Assembly (NCBI RefSeq): GCF_003602275.1
Contig: NZ_QZVT01000004.1
Coordinates: 364,463-428,462 of the forward strand
Source of the DNA: Arthrobacter cheniae
Lineage (GTDB): Bacteria > Actinomycetota > Actinomycetes > Actinomycetales > Micrococcaceae
DNA: 64,000 bases
Direction: 5' to 3'
Both the position numbers and the translations under genes were made by a program. Below, one piece after another: positions 45,589 through 53,321 of this stretch. Position 1 is the stretch's first letter. The number at the start of each line of letters is the position of its first letter. The notes below the pieces were generated by a model. The model had not been told where the DNA came from. It saw only the letters and a list, made by a program, of their open reading frames with translations, and did no database searches.

Positions 45589-46428
45589 ATGAGAGCCATC
45601 TGGAAGGGTGCGGTCGCGTTCGGCCTGGTCAACGTGCCGGTGAAGGTCTACAGCGCCACCGAGGACCACGACATCTCCCTGCACCAGGTGCACGACAAGG
45701 ACGGCGGCCGGATCCGCTACCAGCGCCGCTGCGAGGTCTGCAGCGAGGTGGTCGATTTCAAGCACATCGATAAGGCGTACGACGACGGCGAACACACCGT
45801 GGTGCTGACGGACGAGGACCTTTCCTCCCTGCCGGTGGAGCGGAGCCGGGAGATCGAGGTCGTAGAGTTCGTCCCGAGCGACCAGATCGATCCCATTATG
45901 TTCGACCGCGCCTACTACCTGGAGCCGGACAGCACCTCGACCAAGGCATATGTCCTGCTGCGACGCACCCTCGAGGAGACGGACCGCACGGCGATCGTGC
46001 AGTTCTCCCTACGGCAGAAGAGCCGCCTGGCCGCGCTGCGGGTCCGCGGGGACGTGCTCATGCTGCAGACGCTGCTGTGGGATGACGAGGTGCGGGAGGC
46101 CGCGTTCCCCGCTCTCGAGGAGAAGGTGCGGATCTCGGCGAAGGAGAAGCAGATGTCGGCTGCGCTCGTCGAATCCTTCTCGACCGACTTCGACCCGGAG
46201 AACTTCACCGACGACTACCAGGTCCAGCTGCGCACCCTGATCGACGCGAAGATCGAGAAGGGCGACACCCTCGATACCGAAGAAACCTTCGGTGTGAACA
46301 AGGACGAGGACGACGGCGACAACGTGCTCGACCTCATGGAGGCCCTTCGCCGCAGCGTCGAGAAGAACCGTGAGAAGAAGGCCGGGGCCAAGAAGGCCGC
46401 CGCCACCTCGAAGCAGAAGGGAGCATGA
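45589..46428 (+). CDS. ku: Ku protein (NHEJ)
   Basis: Homodimeric ring-forming DNA end-binding protein that recruits LigD. 279 residues. The start MRAIWKGAVAFGLVNVPVKVYSAT is near-invariant in bacterial Ku. The core follows with RYQRRCEVCSEVVDFKHI and FDRAYYLEPDSTSTKAYVLLRRTLEET. The C-terminal tail is Lys-rich (KNREKKAGAKKAAATSKQKGA), as in actinobacterial Ku that bind DNA non-specifically. ATG 45589 is the family start. It overlaps a small membrane protein gene. Confidence 0.95.
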   Translation: MRAIWKGAVAFGLVNVPVKVYSATEDHDISLHQVHDKDGGRIRYQRRCEVCSEVVDFKHIDKAYDDGEHTVVLTDEDLSSLPVERSREIEVVEFVPSDQIDPIMFDRAYYLEPDSTSTKAYVLLRRTLEETDRTAIVQFSLRQKSRLAALRVRGDVLMLQTLLWDDEVREAAFPALEEKVRISAKEKQMSAALVESFSTDFDPENFTDDYQVQLRTLIDAKIEKGDTLDTEETFGVNKDEDDGDNVLDLMEALRRSVEKNREKKAGAKKAAATSKQKGA

Positions 46429-46676
46429 TGGGCTTCTTCACGGACGACCTCGGCCGCCAGACGGTGGCGCAGAAGCCGAACGCACCGATCCTGGGTTGGG
46501 CCCTGCTGGGCGCGGCGTCGTTTCTGGCGCTCGAGGAGAAGAACCGCGAGCGCCTGCGCCTCGCGAGTTCCGTATGCCTCGCCGTCTGGGCGGCCCTGGA
46601 AGTCGTCACCGGGCAAAGCGGCTTCCGCCGAAGCGCAGGCGCCCTGACCCTGTCCTGGCTCTGGCGGAAGGTCTGA
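46425..46676 (+). CDS. small membrane protein overlapping ku, function unknown
   Basis: 83 residues (82 if ATG 46428 is used). Overlaps the ku stop by 1-4 bp, with AGAAGGGAGC as ribosome site, so translation is coupled to Ku. Two hydrophobic stretches (about residues 20-37 and 44-62) separated by a charged EEKNRERLR turn suggest a hairpin in the membrane. No known family recognised by me. Its fixed link to ku makes a role related to end joining or to stress at the membrane worth testing, but this is inference. Confidence 0.6.
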   Translation: MMGFFTDDLGRQTVAQKPNAPILGWALLGAASFLALEEKNRERLRLASSVCLAVWAALEVVTGQSGFRRSAGALTLSWLWRKV

Positions 46677-46683
46677 CCCTGCC

Positions 46684-48099
46684 CTAGCGCCTCTCGAAGA
46701 CGTCGGGAACGCCGTCTCCGTCGGCGTCGATCTTCTCCTGCTCCTCGAGCTGCCGGTAGCGCGTGTTGCGTCGGCGGAGGAGGACCGAGGCGCAGAGCGC
46801 GGCGATCAGCGAACCGGCGAGGATGGCCACCTTGGCGTGATCGTCCTCGGGAGTCCCCTGCCCGAAGCCGAGCTCGCTGATGAGCAGCGAGACCGTGAAA
46901 CCCACGCCTGCCAGGATCGCGACACCGACGATGTCCACCCAGGCGATATCAGGATCGAGGCTCGCCTTCGTGGTCTTCGTGACCACCGCGGTAGCCAGCA
47001 GGATCCCGACAGGCTTGCCGATGACGAGCGCCACCATGATCCCGACGGCGATGGGATCGGTGACTGCACTGATCAGCCCCTCGAGACCGCCGATGGCCAC
47101 CCCCGCGGAGAAGAACGCGAAGACCGGCACGGCGAAACCGGCGGATAGCGGGCGGATGCGGTGCTCGAGCGTGTCCGCCAGTCCGTCGGGCATGACGTCG
47201 TGCGCCTGCGTGGGCCCGTCCTCGTCTTCGACGTCGATTCGCCGGACGTCGACGTCGCCCCCGCCCGCCTTCGTGCCCTTCGGCAGCACCGGGATGGCGA
47301 AGCCGAGGAGCACGCCGGCCACTGTGGCGTGGACCCCTGACTCGTGGACGAGCGCCCACACCACGAAGCCGATGGGCAGCAGGATCACCCAGGGGGCCCA
47401 GGCGCGGCGCTGGAAGAAGGTGGGGAAGCGCTGTGCGAGGAAGGCGTAGAGGGCCAGCGGAATGATCGCGATGAGCAGTGGAGGAGCCTGGATGTCCTCG
47501 GAGTAGAAGAAGGCGATGATGCTGATGGCCAGGAGGTCGTCGACGACGGCGAGCGTGAGGAGGAAGATCCGCAGCGCGCTCGGCAGCGAGGAACCGACGA
47601 CCGCGAGGACCGCGACGGCGAAGGCGATGTCGGTCGCGGTCGGGATGGCCCAGCCACGCAGCGCTTCCGGTCCGGCAGTCGCGGTGATGGCGACGTAGAC
47701 CAGCGCGGGCACGATCACACCGCCGATGGCCGCGGCGACGGGGACGACGGCGCGGTCGAACTTCCGGAGGTCCCCCGCGACGAACTCGCGCTTGAGTTCG
47801 AGCCCTGCCAGGAAGAAGAAGATGGCGAGCAGTCCGTCCGCGGCCCAGGCACCGACACTGAGTTCCAGATGCCAGGGTTCGTAGCCGAACCGGAAGTCCC
47901 GCAGGGCGAAGTAGGTGTCAGCGGCCGGCGAGTTCGCGAGGATCAGGGCGAGGACCGTGGCCAGGAGCAGGAGTGCCCCACCCACCGTCTCCTTACGCAG
48001 GATGGTCGTGATGCGCAGGTGCTCGGGATAGCTGCTGCGGGAGAAGACGTGGCTGCCGGGCGGTGACGGGGGCTGCGGGGATGATGGCTGGGTGTTCAT
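46684..48099 (-). CDS. nhaA: Na+/H+ antiporter NhaA
   Basis: Sodium-proton antiporter for pH and salt homeostasis, 471 residues and about 12 membrane segments. The ion-binding pair is visible in [11 protein letters not shown] (two Asp). Typical helices include [10 protein letters not shown] and the [17 protein letters not shown] loop. The protein has a long hydrophilic insertion ([25 protein letters not shown]...) and a C-terminal [17 protein letters not shown], a D-x-D-G-D-G calcium-binding-like sequence not usual in NhaA. ATG 48099 has AAGGA 6 nt before it; ATG 48126 has no ribosome site. Confidence 0.94.
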   Translation of the reverse strand: MNTQPSSPQPPSPPGSHVFSRSSYPEHLRITTILRKETVGGALLLLATVLALILANSPAADTYFALRDFRFGYEPWHLELSVGAWAADGLLAIFFFLAGLELKREFVAGDLRKFDRAVVPVAAAIGGVIVPALVYVAITATAGPEALRGWAIPTATDIAFAVAVLAVVGSSLPSALRIFLLTLAVVDDLLAISIIAFFYSEDIQAPPLLIAIIPLALYAFLAQRFPTFFQRRAWAPWVILLPIGFVVWALVHESGVHATVAGVLLGFAIPVLPKGTKAGGGDVDVRRIDVEDEDGPTQAHDVMPDGLADTLEHRIRPLSAGFAVPVFAFFSAGVAIGGLEGLISAVTDPIAVGIMVALVIGKPVGILLATAVVTKTTKASLDPDIAWVDIVGVAILAGVGFTVSLLISELGFGQGTPEDDHAKVAILAGSLIAALCASVLLRRRNTRYRQLEEQEKIDADGDGVPDVFERR

Positions 48100-48168
48100 C
48101 GGGGTCCTTCTATCGGGCACGCTCATGGGAGCGCCGACCAGACTTCCCGGCTCACCAGAACTCCCAGC

Positions 48169-48900
48169 CTAGCTTGCAGGGCCTCGGTCCGTCTCCCCGG
48201 GACCTGGATCAGGGAGCTGACGAGCTGCGCTCTCCCCCAACAGGACGCCCGGCAGGCCGCCGATCGTCGACACCTCGTGATCGGGGCGCATCATGACGGG
48301 AGGGTAGGGCACACCGCTCCGGTTGAGCCAGGCCGTACGGAGCCCGGCCCGTGCGGCCCCGTCGATGTCCCATGGGTGGACGGCGACGAGCACGACATCG
48401 CCCGCTTCCCGGCCCAGTGCGGACAGGGCATAGGCGTACGCCTCCGGGGAGGGCTTCCATCGCGGGGCATCCTCTACCGAGAGGACCGCGGTGAAGGAAC
48501 TGCGGAGACCGGTGCGCTCGAGGAGGCCCACTGCCGTCGTCGCTGCACCGTTGGTCAGCGCAGCGATGTCGAAACCAGCACCGGACAGGTCGTGGACGCC
48601 GTCGTGCACGTCGGGGTGTGCCGGGAGGTTCTGCAGCGCCGTGAGCACGTGCTCCACGGCCGCATCGCCGTCCCTGTTCAGCACCTGGTCGGCCAGGACC
48701 ACCCTCAATGCACCCGCGGCGATATCACGGAAGGAGGGGTTCTGCCCGGCCGCGGTCAGCGCGAAACCATCCCGCAGCACGGAGGCGAACCACAGCCCGG
48801 CGAGCTGCGGAGGAGCCCCGATCTCCTCGAAGTGCTGGGTCATGCGGCCCATGTCCGAGAGGGTCTCGTTGACATCGAACAGCACCAGCGGCAGCGTCAT
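48169..48900 (-). CDS. haloacid dehalogenase type II-like HAD enzyme
   Basis: 243 residues. The HAD type II signature is FDVNETLSD with nucleophile Asp9; Asn and Glu in place of the usual DxD are typical of 2-haloacid dehalogenases. Further motifs are ALTNGA, WKPSPEAYAYAL and VAVHPWDIDGAARAGLRTAWLNR. It may remove halide from 2-haloalkanoic acids or act on another C-X bond. ATG 48900 overlaps the stop of the upstream DUF2630 gene by 1 bp, so the two are coupled. Confidence 0.88.
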   Translation of the reverse strand: MTLPLVLFDVNETLSDMGRMTQHFEEIGAPPQLAGLWFASVLRDGFALTAAGQNPSFRDIAAGALRVVLADQVLNRDGDAAVEHVLTALQNLPAHPDVHDGVHDLSGAGFDIAALTNGAATTAVGLLERTGLRSSFTAVLSVEDAPRWKPSPEAYAYALSALGREAGDVVLVAVHPWDIDGAARAGLRTAWLNRSGVPYPPVMMRPDHEVSTIGGLPGVLLGESAARQLPDPGPGETDRGPAS

Positions 48901-49151
48901 TACTGGCGGTACCCCTCAACCTGGCTGATCGGCCGTGCATCGGCGTCGGCGGGGTTCTCACCGGCGTCGGCCTTCGCGCGACGCTGGCGGAGGAGATCCC
49001 AGCTCTGGTCGAGGTCTTCCTGGACCTTCCTGAGTCGCGCGGCGTGCTCCTGGTGGGCCTCGCCGTCGCCGGCGTCCTGGGGCTGGTCGCGGAGCTCGTG
49101 TTCCTCCTGCACGAGTGCCTGGATGCGCTGCAGGATTTCCTGGTCGTCCAT
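48900..49151 (-). CDS. DUF2630 family protein
   Basis: 83 residues, soluble and helical: MDDQEILQRIQALVQEEHELR then an acidic segment and QEDLDQSWDLLRQRRAKADAG. The length and the MDDxEIL start match DUF2630, a small actinobacterial family of unknown function. An ATG further upstream (49181) would add ten basic residues with no family support. GAGTATC lies 48 nt before the start, as it does for the small acidic gene at 18563. Coupled to the HAD enzyme (1-bp overlap). Confidence 0.8.
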   Translation of the reverse strand: MDDQEILQRIQALVQEEHELRDQPQDAGDGEAHQEHAARLRKVQEDLDQSWDLLRQRRAKADAGENPADADARPISQVEGYRQ

Positions 49152-49285
49152 GATGCGTTCCCTTCGTCGTCGTGCCGGCATGAGCGGAGTGGCTGCAAGA
49201 TACTCAGGCGGCTTTCCTTCAGGCTACTGAGGCTGCGGAGTGAAGACCAGCGACGGTGATCCCACCTTCGACGGGCCAGGGGAAT

Positions 49286-49313
49286 TTGGCGCGCCGCCGG
49301 GATGCCCTAAGCT
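49286..49313 (+). promoter_or_regulatory. probable tRNA-Val promoter
   Basis: TTGGCG (49286-49291) and TAAGCT (49308-49313) with a 16-bp spacer, ending 15 bp before the tRNA. Assigned from spacing and sequence only. Confidence 0.45.
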
Positions 49314-49328
49314 ATGTGAGAACCAATT

Positions 49329-49402
49329 GCCTGTGTAGCTCAGTCTGGTAGAGCACCCGCTTCACACGCGGAAGGCCCGGGGATCGAGGCCCCGCGCAGG
49401 CA
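49329..49402 (+). tRNA. tRNA-Val (anticodon CAC)
   Basis: 74-nt cloverleaf: acceptor GCCTGTG pairs with CGCAGGC (one U.G pair), D-stem GCTC/GAGC, anticodon loop TTCACAC giving CAC (reads GUG), 5-nt variable loop, T-stem CGGGG/CCCCG with loop ATCGAGG. One anticodon-stem pair (C27-A43) is mismatched. The discriminator is A, and CCA is not encoded. Confidence 0.95.
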
Positions 49403-49428
49403 CGAGGATCGGCTGGTGACAGCGAAGG

Positions 49429-49462
49429 AAAGGCCCGTATCGGCACGTCGGTACGGGCCTTT
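49429..49462 (+). terminator. tRNA-Val transcription terminator
   Basis: AAAGGCCCGTA (49429-49439) pairs with TACGGGCCTTT (49452-49462) across a 12-nt loop, followed by TT. Strong intrinsic terminator that separates the tRNA from the heat-shock gene. Confidence 0.85.
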
Positions 49463-49502
49463 TTCGTGTCGGTAATGTTCGTCCTGGGCGAACAGGAAGG
49501 GG

Positions 49503-49529
49503 TTAGCACTCAAGGAGGTCGAGTGCTAA
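49503..49529 (+). promoter_or_regulatory. CIRCE element (HrcA operator) with embedded promoter
   Basis: Perfect TTAGCACTC-N9-GAGTGCTAA (49503-49511, 49521-49529), the consensus HrcA operator. A promoter can be read inside it: -35 TTAGCA (49503-49508) and -10 TAACAT (49527-49532), 18-bp spacer. HrcA repression with heat release is expected. Confidence 0.95.
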
Positions 49530-49534
49530 CATTT

Positions 49535-49567
49535 TTCGTAGTTGAGCGAAGGACGCTCAACTACGAA
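49535..49567 (+). promoter_or_regulatory. HAIR-like element (HspR operator) at the hsp20 start site
   Basis: A 14-bp perfect inverted repeat, TTCGTAGTTGAGCG (49535-49548) and CGCTCAACTACGAA (49554-49567), with a 5-nt AAGGA loop. Its core GTTGAGC-N7-GCTCAAC has exactly the 7-7-7 layout of HAIR (CTTGAGT-N7-ACTCAAG). It lies 6 bp after the CIRCE, near the predicted transcription start, so it may also fold in the mRNA. Confidence 0.75.
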
Positions 49568-49611
49568 GAACAGACCACCTGCCGGTGGCACAAGCGAAGG
49601 AGTTGTTTCCA

Positions 49612-50079
49612 GTGGCCATGAAATTTGATCCGTTCCGCGAGCTCGACCGCGTTGCCGGCGCCCTGCTGGAGAACCGTCCCGGGCTCCGTGTCATGCCGAT
49701 GGACCTGTACCGCGACAAGGACCACTACATCCTCTCCGCCGACCTTCCGGGTATCGATCCCGGGTCGGTCGACATCGATGTCGATGGTCAGCTCCTGACA
49801 ATCCGCGCGGAACGCACCCTGCGCGGCGCCGAGGGAGTGAAGTGGCTGACCCGCGAGCGTGAGAGCGGCTCGTTCCTGCGGCAGCTGAACCTCGGTCAGG
49901 GCGTCGACACCGAGGGAATCGCGGCCCGCTACGAGAACGGGGTGCTCAGTGTGACCATCCCCGTCAGCCAGCGTGCAAAGCCCCGCAAGATCGAGATCGT
50001 GAGCGGGGAGTCCTCCACTCCGGTCGAGTCGACGGCGGTCGAGTCCCGCTCCGAAGGACAGGGCGCCGTCGAGGCGTGA
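49612..50079 (+). CDS. Hsp20/alpha-crystallin family small heat-shock protein
   Basis: ATP-independent chaperone holding unfolded proteins. 155 residues from GTG 49612 (AAGGAG 9 nt upstream); ATG 49618 gives 153. The alpha-crystallin domain (about residues 35-125) shows VMPMDLYRDKDHYILSADLPGIDPGSVDIDV and the C-terminal GVLSVTIPVSQ. After IEIV comes a Ser/Thr/Glu/Val-rich tail (about 25 residues). Controlled by CIRCE and a HAIR-like site, thus by heat and protein-folding stress. Confidence 0.95.
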   Translation: MAMKFDPFRELDRVAGALLENRPGLRVMPMDLYRDKDHYILSADLPGIDPGSVDIDVDGQLLTIRAERTLRGAEGVKWLTRERESGSFLRQLNLGQGVDTEGIAARYENGVLSVTIPVSQRAKPRKIEIVSGESSTPVESTAVESRSEGQGAVEA

Positions 50080-50090
50080 TCTTTCCCTGG

Positions 50091-50120
50091 AGTACCCCCG
50101 GGCCCGCGCCCGGGGGTACT
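50091..50120 (+). terminator. hsp20 terminator
   Basis: Perfect 13-bp stem AGTACCCCCGGGC/GCCCGGGGGTACT with a 4-nt loop (CCGC), followed by TTATTT. Confidence 0.9.
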
Positions 50121-50213
50121 TTATTTAACGCCATACCACCTGTGACGACCGGCCCGGCTTCGGAGTCCAGATTTCCCTTGCCCGGCACTGACCCGGGCCC
50201 TGAGGATGGCCGT

Positions 50214-51011
50214 ATGGATTTCACACCGAGCAAAGCAATCGTCACCGGCTCCGATTCCGGCATCGGCCGGGCCACCGCCATAGCCCTCGCGGCTGCGGGG
50301 TGCGACGTCGGCGTTACCTGGCATTCGGATCAGGAGGGGGCCGAGGAAACCGCGCGCCTCGTCCGGGAGAAGGGCGCCAAGGCCGCCGTCGCCCAGCTCG
50401 ACACCACCGATGCCCCTGCCTGCGGCGACGTCGTCGACCAACTGGCGAAGGAGCTCGGCGGCCTCGACGTATTCGTGAACAATGCCGGCGTCAACGGCGG
50501 CACCATGTTCATGGAGACGGACTGGGATACCTGGCGAGGCACCATGGGCGCCAACCTGGACGGGGCCTTCGTCTGCCTCCAGCGTGCGGCGCGGCACATG
50601 ATCGACGGCGGCAGGGGCGGGCGCATCATCGCGGTCACCAGCGTGCACCAGGAGCAGCCGCGCGTGGGATCGGCCGCCTACGACGCCTCCAAGCACGGGC
50701 TCGGCGGTCTTATCAGGACCATCGCACTGGAACTCGCCGACCGCGGCATCACCGCCAACGCTGTCCTGCCCGGTGAGATCAATACTCCGATGAACGATTC
50801 CGAGGAACAGGATCCCCACACCATGGACCGCCCGGGCATCCCCTTGGGCCGGCCCGGTGCGCCGGAGGAGATCGCCGACGTCGTCGTCTTCCTTGCTTCC
50901 GGCGCCTCCAGCTACGTCAACGGCGCCTCCTTCGTGGTGGACGGCGGCATGCTGCTCATGGGTCCACAGGCCGGCTCCCACCTCACCAGCGGGGAATGGC
51001 GCACGCTCTGA
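50214..51011 (+). CDS. short-chain dehydrogenase/reductase
   Basis: NAD(P)-dependent oxidoreductase, 265 residues. TGSDSGIG at residues 11-18, NNAGVNGG, catalytic serine in VTSVHQ, YDASK, and the FLASGASSYVNGASFVVDGG ending: classical SDR of the gluconate-5-dehydrogenase/oxoacyl-reductase type. ATG 50214 is favoured over the long upstream frame, which overlaps the hsp20 terminator. GAGG lies 8 nt before it. Substrate unknown. Single gene. Confidence 0.88.
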   Translation: MDFTPSKAIVTGSDSGIGRATAIALAAAGCDVGVTWHSDQEGAEETARLVREKGAKAAVAQLDTTDAPACGDVVDQLAKELGGLDVFVNNAGVNGGTMFMETDWDTWRGTMGANLDGAFVCLQRAARHMIDGGRGGRIIAVTSVHQEQPRVGSAAYDASKHGLGGLIRTIALELADRGITANAVLPGEINTPMNDSEEQDPHTMDRPGIPLGRPGAPEEIADVVVFLASGASSYVNGASFVVDGGMLLMGPQAGSHLTSGEWRTL

Positions 51012-51038
51012 CCCGGACCGATGAGCGCGTGTGACAAC

Positions 51039-51082
51039 CTTCAGCGCGCGTTCATCCGGTGTTCAGGGGCGCTGGCTAGCGT
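51039..51082 (+). promoter_or_regulatory. PHO boxes and -10 of the 71-aa protein gene
   Basis: Three direct repeats with an 11-bp register: CTTCAGCGCGC (51039), GTTCATCCGGT (51050), GTTCAGGGGCG (51061). TTCA recurs in register three times. A -10 TAGCGT follows at 51077-51082. Matches actinobacterial PhoP boxes. Confidence 0.72.
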
Positions 51083-51114
51083 GGGATTCTCCTGAACCTC
51101 TCGAAAGGCCCACC

Positions 51115-51330
51115 GTGGACACCTCCCCCTCCGACGATCCCGATGTCCAGGACTGGTCCGGCTTCCTGTGCGGCGAGCATGTCACCCTCCAGCATCCGGC
51201 CGGGGCCCAGCTCCGCGGCGTCCTGGACATGAGGACCGACGACGCCTCTGTGGTGTGGATCCAGCTGAGGGACGGTGCCGGCCGACGGCTCGTACACCGG
51301 GCGGATGGGTACCGCCTTCGTCGGGGCTGA
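51115..51330 (+). CDS. small hypothetical protein, phosphate-starvation-type promoter
   Basis: 71 residues from GTG 51115, with AAAGG 6 nt upstream. Central part LCGEHVTLQHPAGAQLRGVLDMRTDDASVVWIQLRDGAGRRLVHRADGYRL reads as a small beta-barrel-like domain of alternating hydrophobic residues; no family recognised. Its upstream PHO boxes suggest induction by phosphate limitation. It shares the strand with pstS, 78 bp upstream of it, but pstS has its own promoter. Confidence 0.6.
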   Translation: MDTSPSDDPDVQDWSGFLCGEHVTLQHPAGAQLRGVLDMRTDDASVVWIQLRDGAGRRLVHRADGYRLRRG

Positions 51331-51353
51331 CCCGACCCTCACCCGAGCGGCCC

Positions 51354-51401
51354 GTCCACCCGCTGTTCACCTTGGGTTCACCGATTAGCCACCTGTAACG
51401 T
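51354..51401 (+). promoter_or_regulatory. PHO boxes and -10 of pstS
   Basis: Three tandem 11-bp repeats: GTCCACCCGCT (51354), GTTCACCTTGG (51365), GTTCACCGATT (51376), close to the actinobacterial PhoP consensus GTTCACC. A -10 TAACGT is at 51396-51401 and the GTG start follows 7 nt later, indicating a leaderless mRNA. Confidence 0.9.
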
Positions 51402-51408
51402 TGCTCCG

Positions 51409-52515
51409 GTGAGAATCCGAGCCACCCTCTCCCTGACCCTCGCCGTCGTCGTACTGACCGCGTGCGGCTCCGACTACCCGTTGGGCGATGAGCAGGAAGC
51501 GGCAGCGCAGCGTGGGGACACGAGCCTGCAGGGTGCCGTCACCGCCGCCGGGTCCTCCGCGCAGGGACCGGCCATGGATGCCTGGCGCTCCGGCTTCGCG
51601 ACCCTGTACCCGCGGGCACAGGTGCAGTACTCCCCCGACGGCTCGGGAGCCGGACGCGGTGCCCTGCTCGCGGGCGCCGTCGGGTTCGCCGGCTCGGATG
51701 CCTACCTGAGCGATGAGGAGCTCGCCGAGTCGACGGACGCCTGCGGGCCGGGCGGCGCGTTCAACATCCCGGCCTACGTCTCGCCGATCAGCGTCGCCTT
51801 CAACCTGCCCGGCATCACGGAACTGAAGCTCGATGCCGCAACGGTCGCGCGCATCTTCCGTGGCGAGATCACCACGTGGAACGATCCCGTGATCGCGGCC
51901 CAGAACGACGTCGACCTCCCGGCCCTGCCGATCTCGGCCGTCAGCCGGTCCGACGACTCCGGGACGACGGAGAACTTCACGGACTACCTGCATGCCGTCG
52001 TGCCCGAGGTCTGGACCGAGGAGGCAGACGGCACCTGGCCCGCGGAGCTGGAGAACGAGAACGCCAAGGGAAACGCCGGCGTGGTCAGTACGGTTGCGAG
52101 CACGGTGGGTGCCGTGACCTATGCGGACGACTCCGCCGTCGGCGACCCCCTCGGCCGCGTGGCCCTGAAAGTCGGCGAGGCCTACGTCCCGGTCAGTTCG
52201 GACGCGGCCGCGGCTGCTGTCGACCTCGCTACGCGCGTGGAAGGACGCCAGGACTACGACATAGCGCTGGACCTCGACCGCACGACTGACGACGCACGCG
52301 TCTACCCGCTCGTCCTGGTGTCCTACCACGTGTACTGCGCACGGTACGAGAACGAGGCCACGGCCGCCGTCGTCCGCGCTTTCGGTACCTACGCGGTCAG
52401 CGCCGACGGCCAGGCGGAAGCCGCCGAAGCCGCGAAGAGCTCACCCATCTCCGAGGAGCTGTCCCGGCAGGCCACCGACGCCCTCGCCTCGATCGAGGTC
52501 GGCGACATCCCCTAG
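51409..52515 (+). CDS. pstS: phosphate-binding lipoprotein PstS-like
   Basis: Extracytoplasmic substrate-binding protein for phosphate ABC uptake, 368 residues. Lipoprotein signal peptide with lipobox LTAC (C19). Phosphate contacts appear in TAAGSSAQGPAM, YSPDGSGAGRG and FAGSDAYLSDEE, plus SDDSGTTENFTDYL. There is no pstC, pstA or pstB in the following genes, so this is an orphan PstS in this window. Induction by phosphate limitation is strongly suggested by the PHO boxes. The GTG start is set by the -10 position. Confidence 0.92.
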   Translation: MRIRATLSLTLAVVVLTACGSDYPLGDEQEAAAQRGDTSLQGAVTAAGSSAQGPAMDAWRSGFATLYPRAQVQYSPDGSGAGRGALLAGAVGFAGSDAYLSDEELAESTDACGPGGAFNIPAYVSPISVAFNLPGITELKLDAATVARIFRGEITTWNDPVIAAQNDVDLPALPISAVSRSDDSGTTENFTDYLHAVVPEVWTEEADGTWPAELENENAKGNAGVVSTVASTVGAVTYADDSAVGDPLGRVALKVGEAYVPVSSDAAAAAVDLATRVEGRQDYDIALDLDRTTDDARVYPLVLVSYHVYCARYENEATAAVVRAFGTYAVSADGQAEAAEAAKSSPISEELSRQATDALASIEVGDIP

Positions 52516-52524
52516 TCAGGGGAT

Positions 52525-52556
52525 GGCAGGCGAAGCCCCAACGGGATCCGCCTGCC
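52525..52556. terminator. hairpin between pstS and convergent SRPBCC gene
   Basis: GGCAGGCG (52525-52532) pairs with CGCCTGCC (52549-52556). An overlapping CATCCCC/GGGGATG dyad (52506-52525) can form instead. No long U-tract. Confidence 0.55.
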
Positions 52557-52568
52557 TGTCTCCCTGTG

Positions 52569-53114
52569 TCAGCCGACGCGCGGCCCGCCCGAGTCCGGAT
52601 CGTTCGTGGACGTGTCCGGCAGGGTGCTGTTCGCCGGGGTGGCGTCCGAACCGCCGGTGGGCGGCGCGTCGACATTCCCGCGCCATGCGCCTGTCTCTCC
52701 GCCGCTCTTCTCGATGAACGCCTTGAACCTCTTGAGGTCACCCTTCACCTGAGTGGTGTCGGCATTGACGACGGCGCCGACCTTCTCGATGAAGGTCTCA
52801 GGGTGCCAGTCGATCTGCACCATGAGGCGCGTGGTGTTCTCGTCGAGGCGGTGGAACGTGACTACTCCGGCATGCGATTCGCCATCCGTGCTCTTCCAGG
52901 CGACACGCTCATCGGGGTGCTGCTCGGTGATCTCGGCGTCGAACTCGCGCTTCACGCCGCCGATGCTCGTCACCCAGTGGGTGTGGGTGTCCGAGGTCTG
53001 CGTGATCGAGTCCACGCCGCCCATGAACTGGGGGAAGCTCTCGAACTGGGTCCACTGGTTGTAGGCCGTGCTGACCGGTACTGCTACGTCGATAGATTCC
53101 TGCACTGAAGCCAA
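52569..53114 (-). CDS. SRPBCC/polyketide cyclase-like protein
   Basis: 181 residues. START-like fold opening with VQESIDVAVPVSTAYNQWTQFESFPQFMGGVDS and a core WVTSIGGVKREFDAEITEQHPDERVAWKS; C-terminal Ser/Thr/Pro-rich tail (about 35 residues) looks disordered. TTG start at 53114, supported by an AAGGAGG Shine-Dalgarno 7 nt upstream. Many actinobacterial genes of this type are annotated as cyclase/dehydrase; no ligand can be assigned. It is divergent from dps. Confidence 0.83.
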   Translation of the reverse strand: MASVQESIDVAVPVSTAYNQWTQFESFPQFMGGVDSITQTSDTHTHWVTSIGGVKREFDAEITEQHPDERVAWKSTDGESHAGVVTFHRLDENTTRLMVQIDWHPETFIEKVGAVVNADTTQVKGDLKRFKAFIEKSGGETGAWRGNVDAPPTGGSDATPANSTLPDTSTNDPDSGGPRVG

Positions 53115-53213
53115 GACGGTTCCTCCTTCGTAGGGATGTCGGCACCGCCCATACTCCCTTTCGGGACATCCGGCACGGCAAAACCGTAAGTTCCCTTAGC
53201 GTATGCAGATCGG

Positions 53214-53292
53214 TTGGATTTGGCCAACGCCCAGGGCTAGGGTGAAAGGAGTCCACCCGGCGTTGAACGGCGCGTTCGCGCCCTGCCGGGTG
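53214..53292 (+). promoter_or_regulatory. dps promoter and structured leader
   Basis: TTGGAT (53214-53219) and TAGGGT (53238-53243), 18-bp spacer, are the likely promoter. The leader contains a nested hairpin: CACCCGGC (53254-53261) with GCCGGGTG (53285-53292), enclosing GGCGC/GCGCC. It lies about 30 nt before the ATG. Confidence 0.5.
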
Positions 53293-53321
53293 AAGGAAAT
53301 TTCTCTAGCACTGGAGGATTC

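Noticed and set aside
49312-49509. 65-aa minus-strand frame over the tRNA-Val gene
   Set aside because: It spans a tRNA, its terminator and the CIRCE; no ribosome site.
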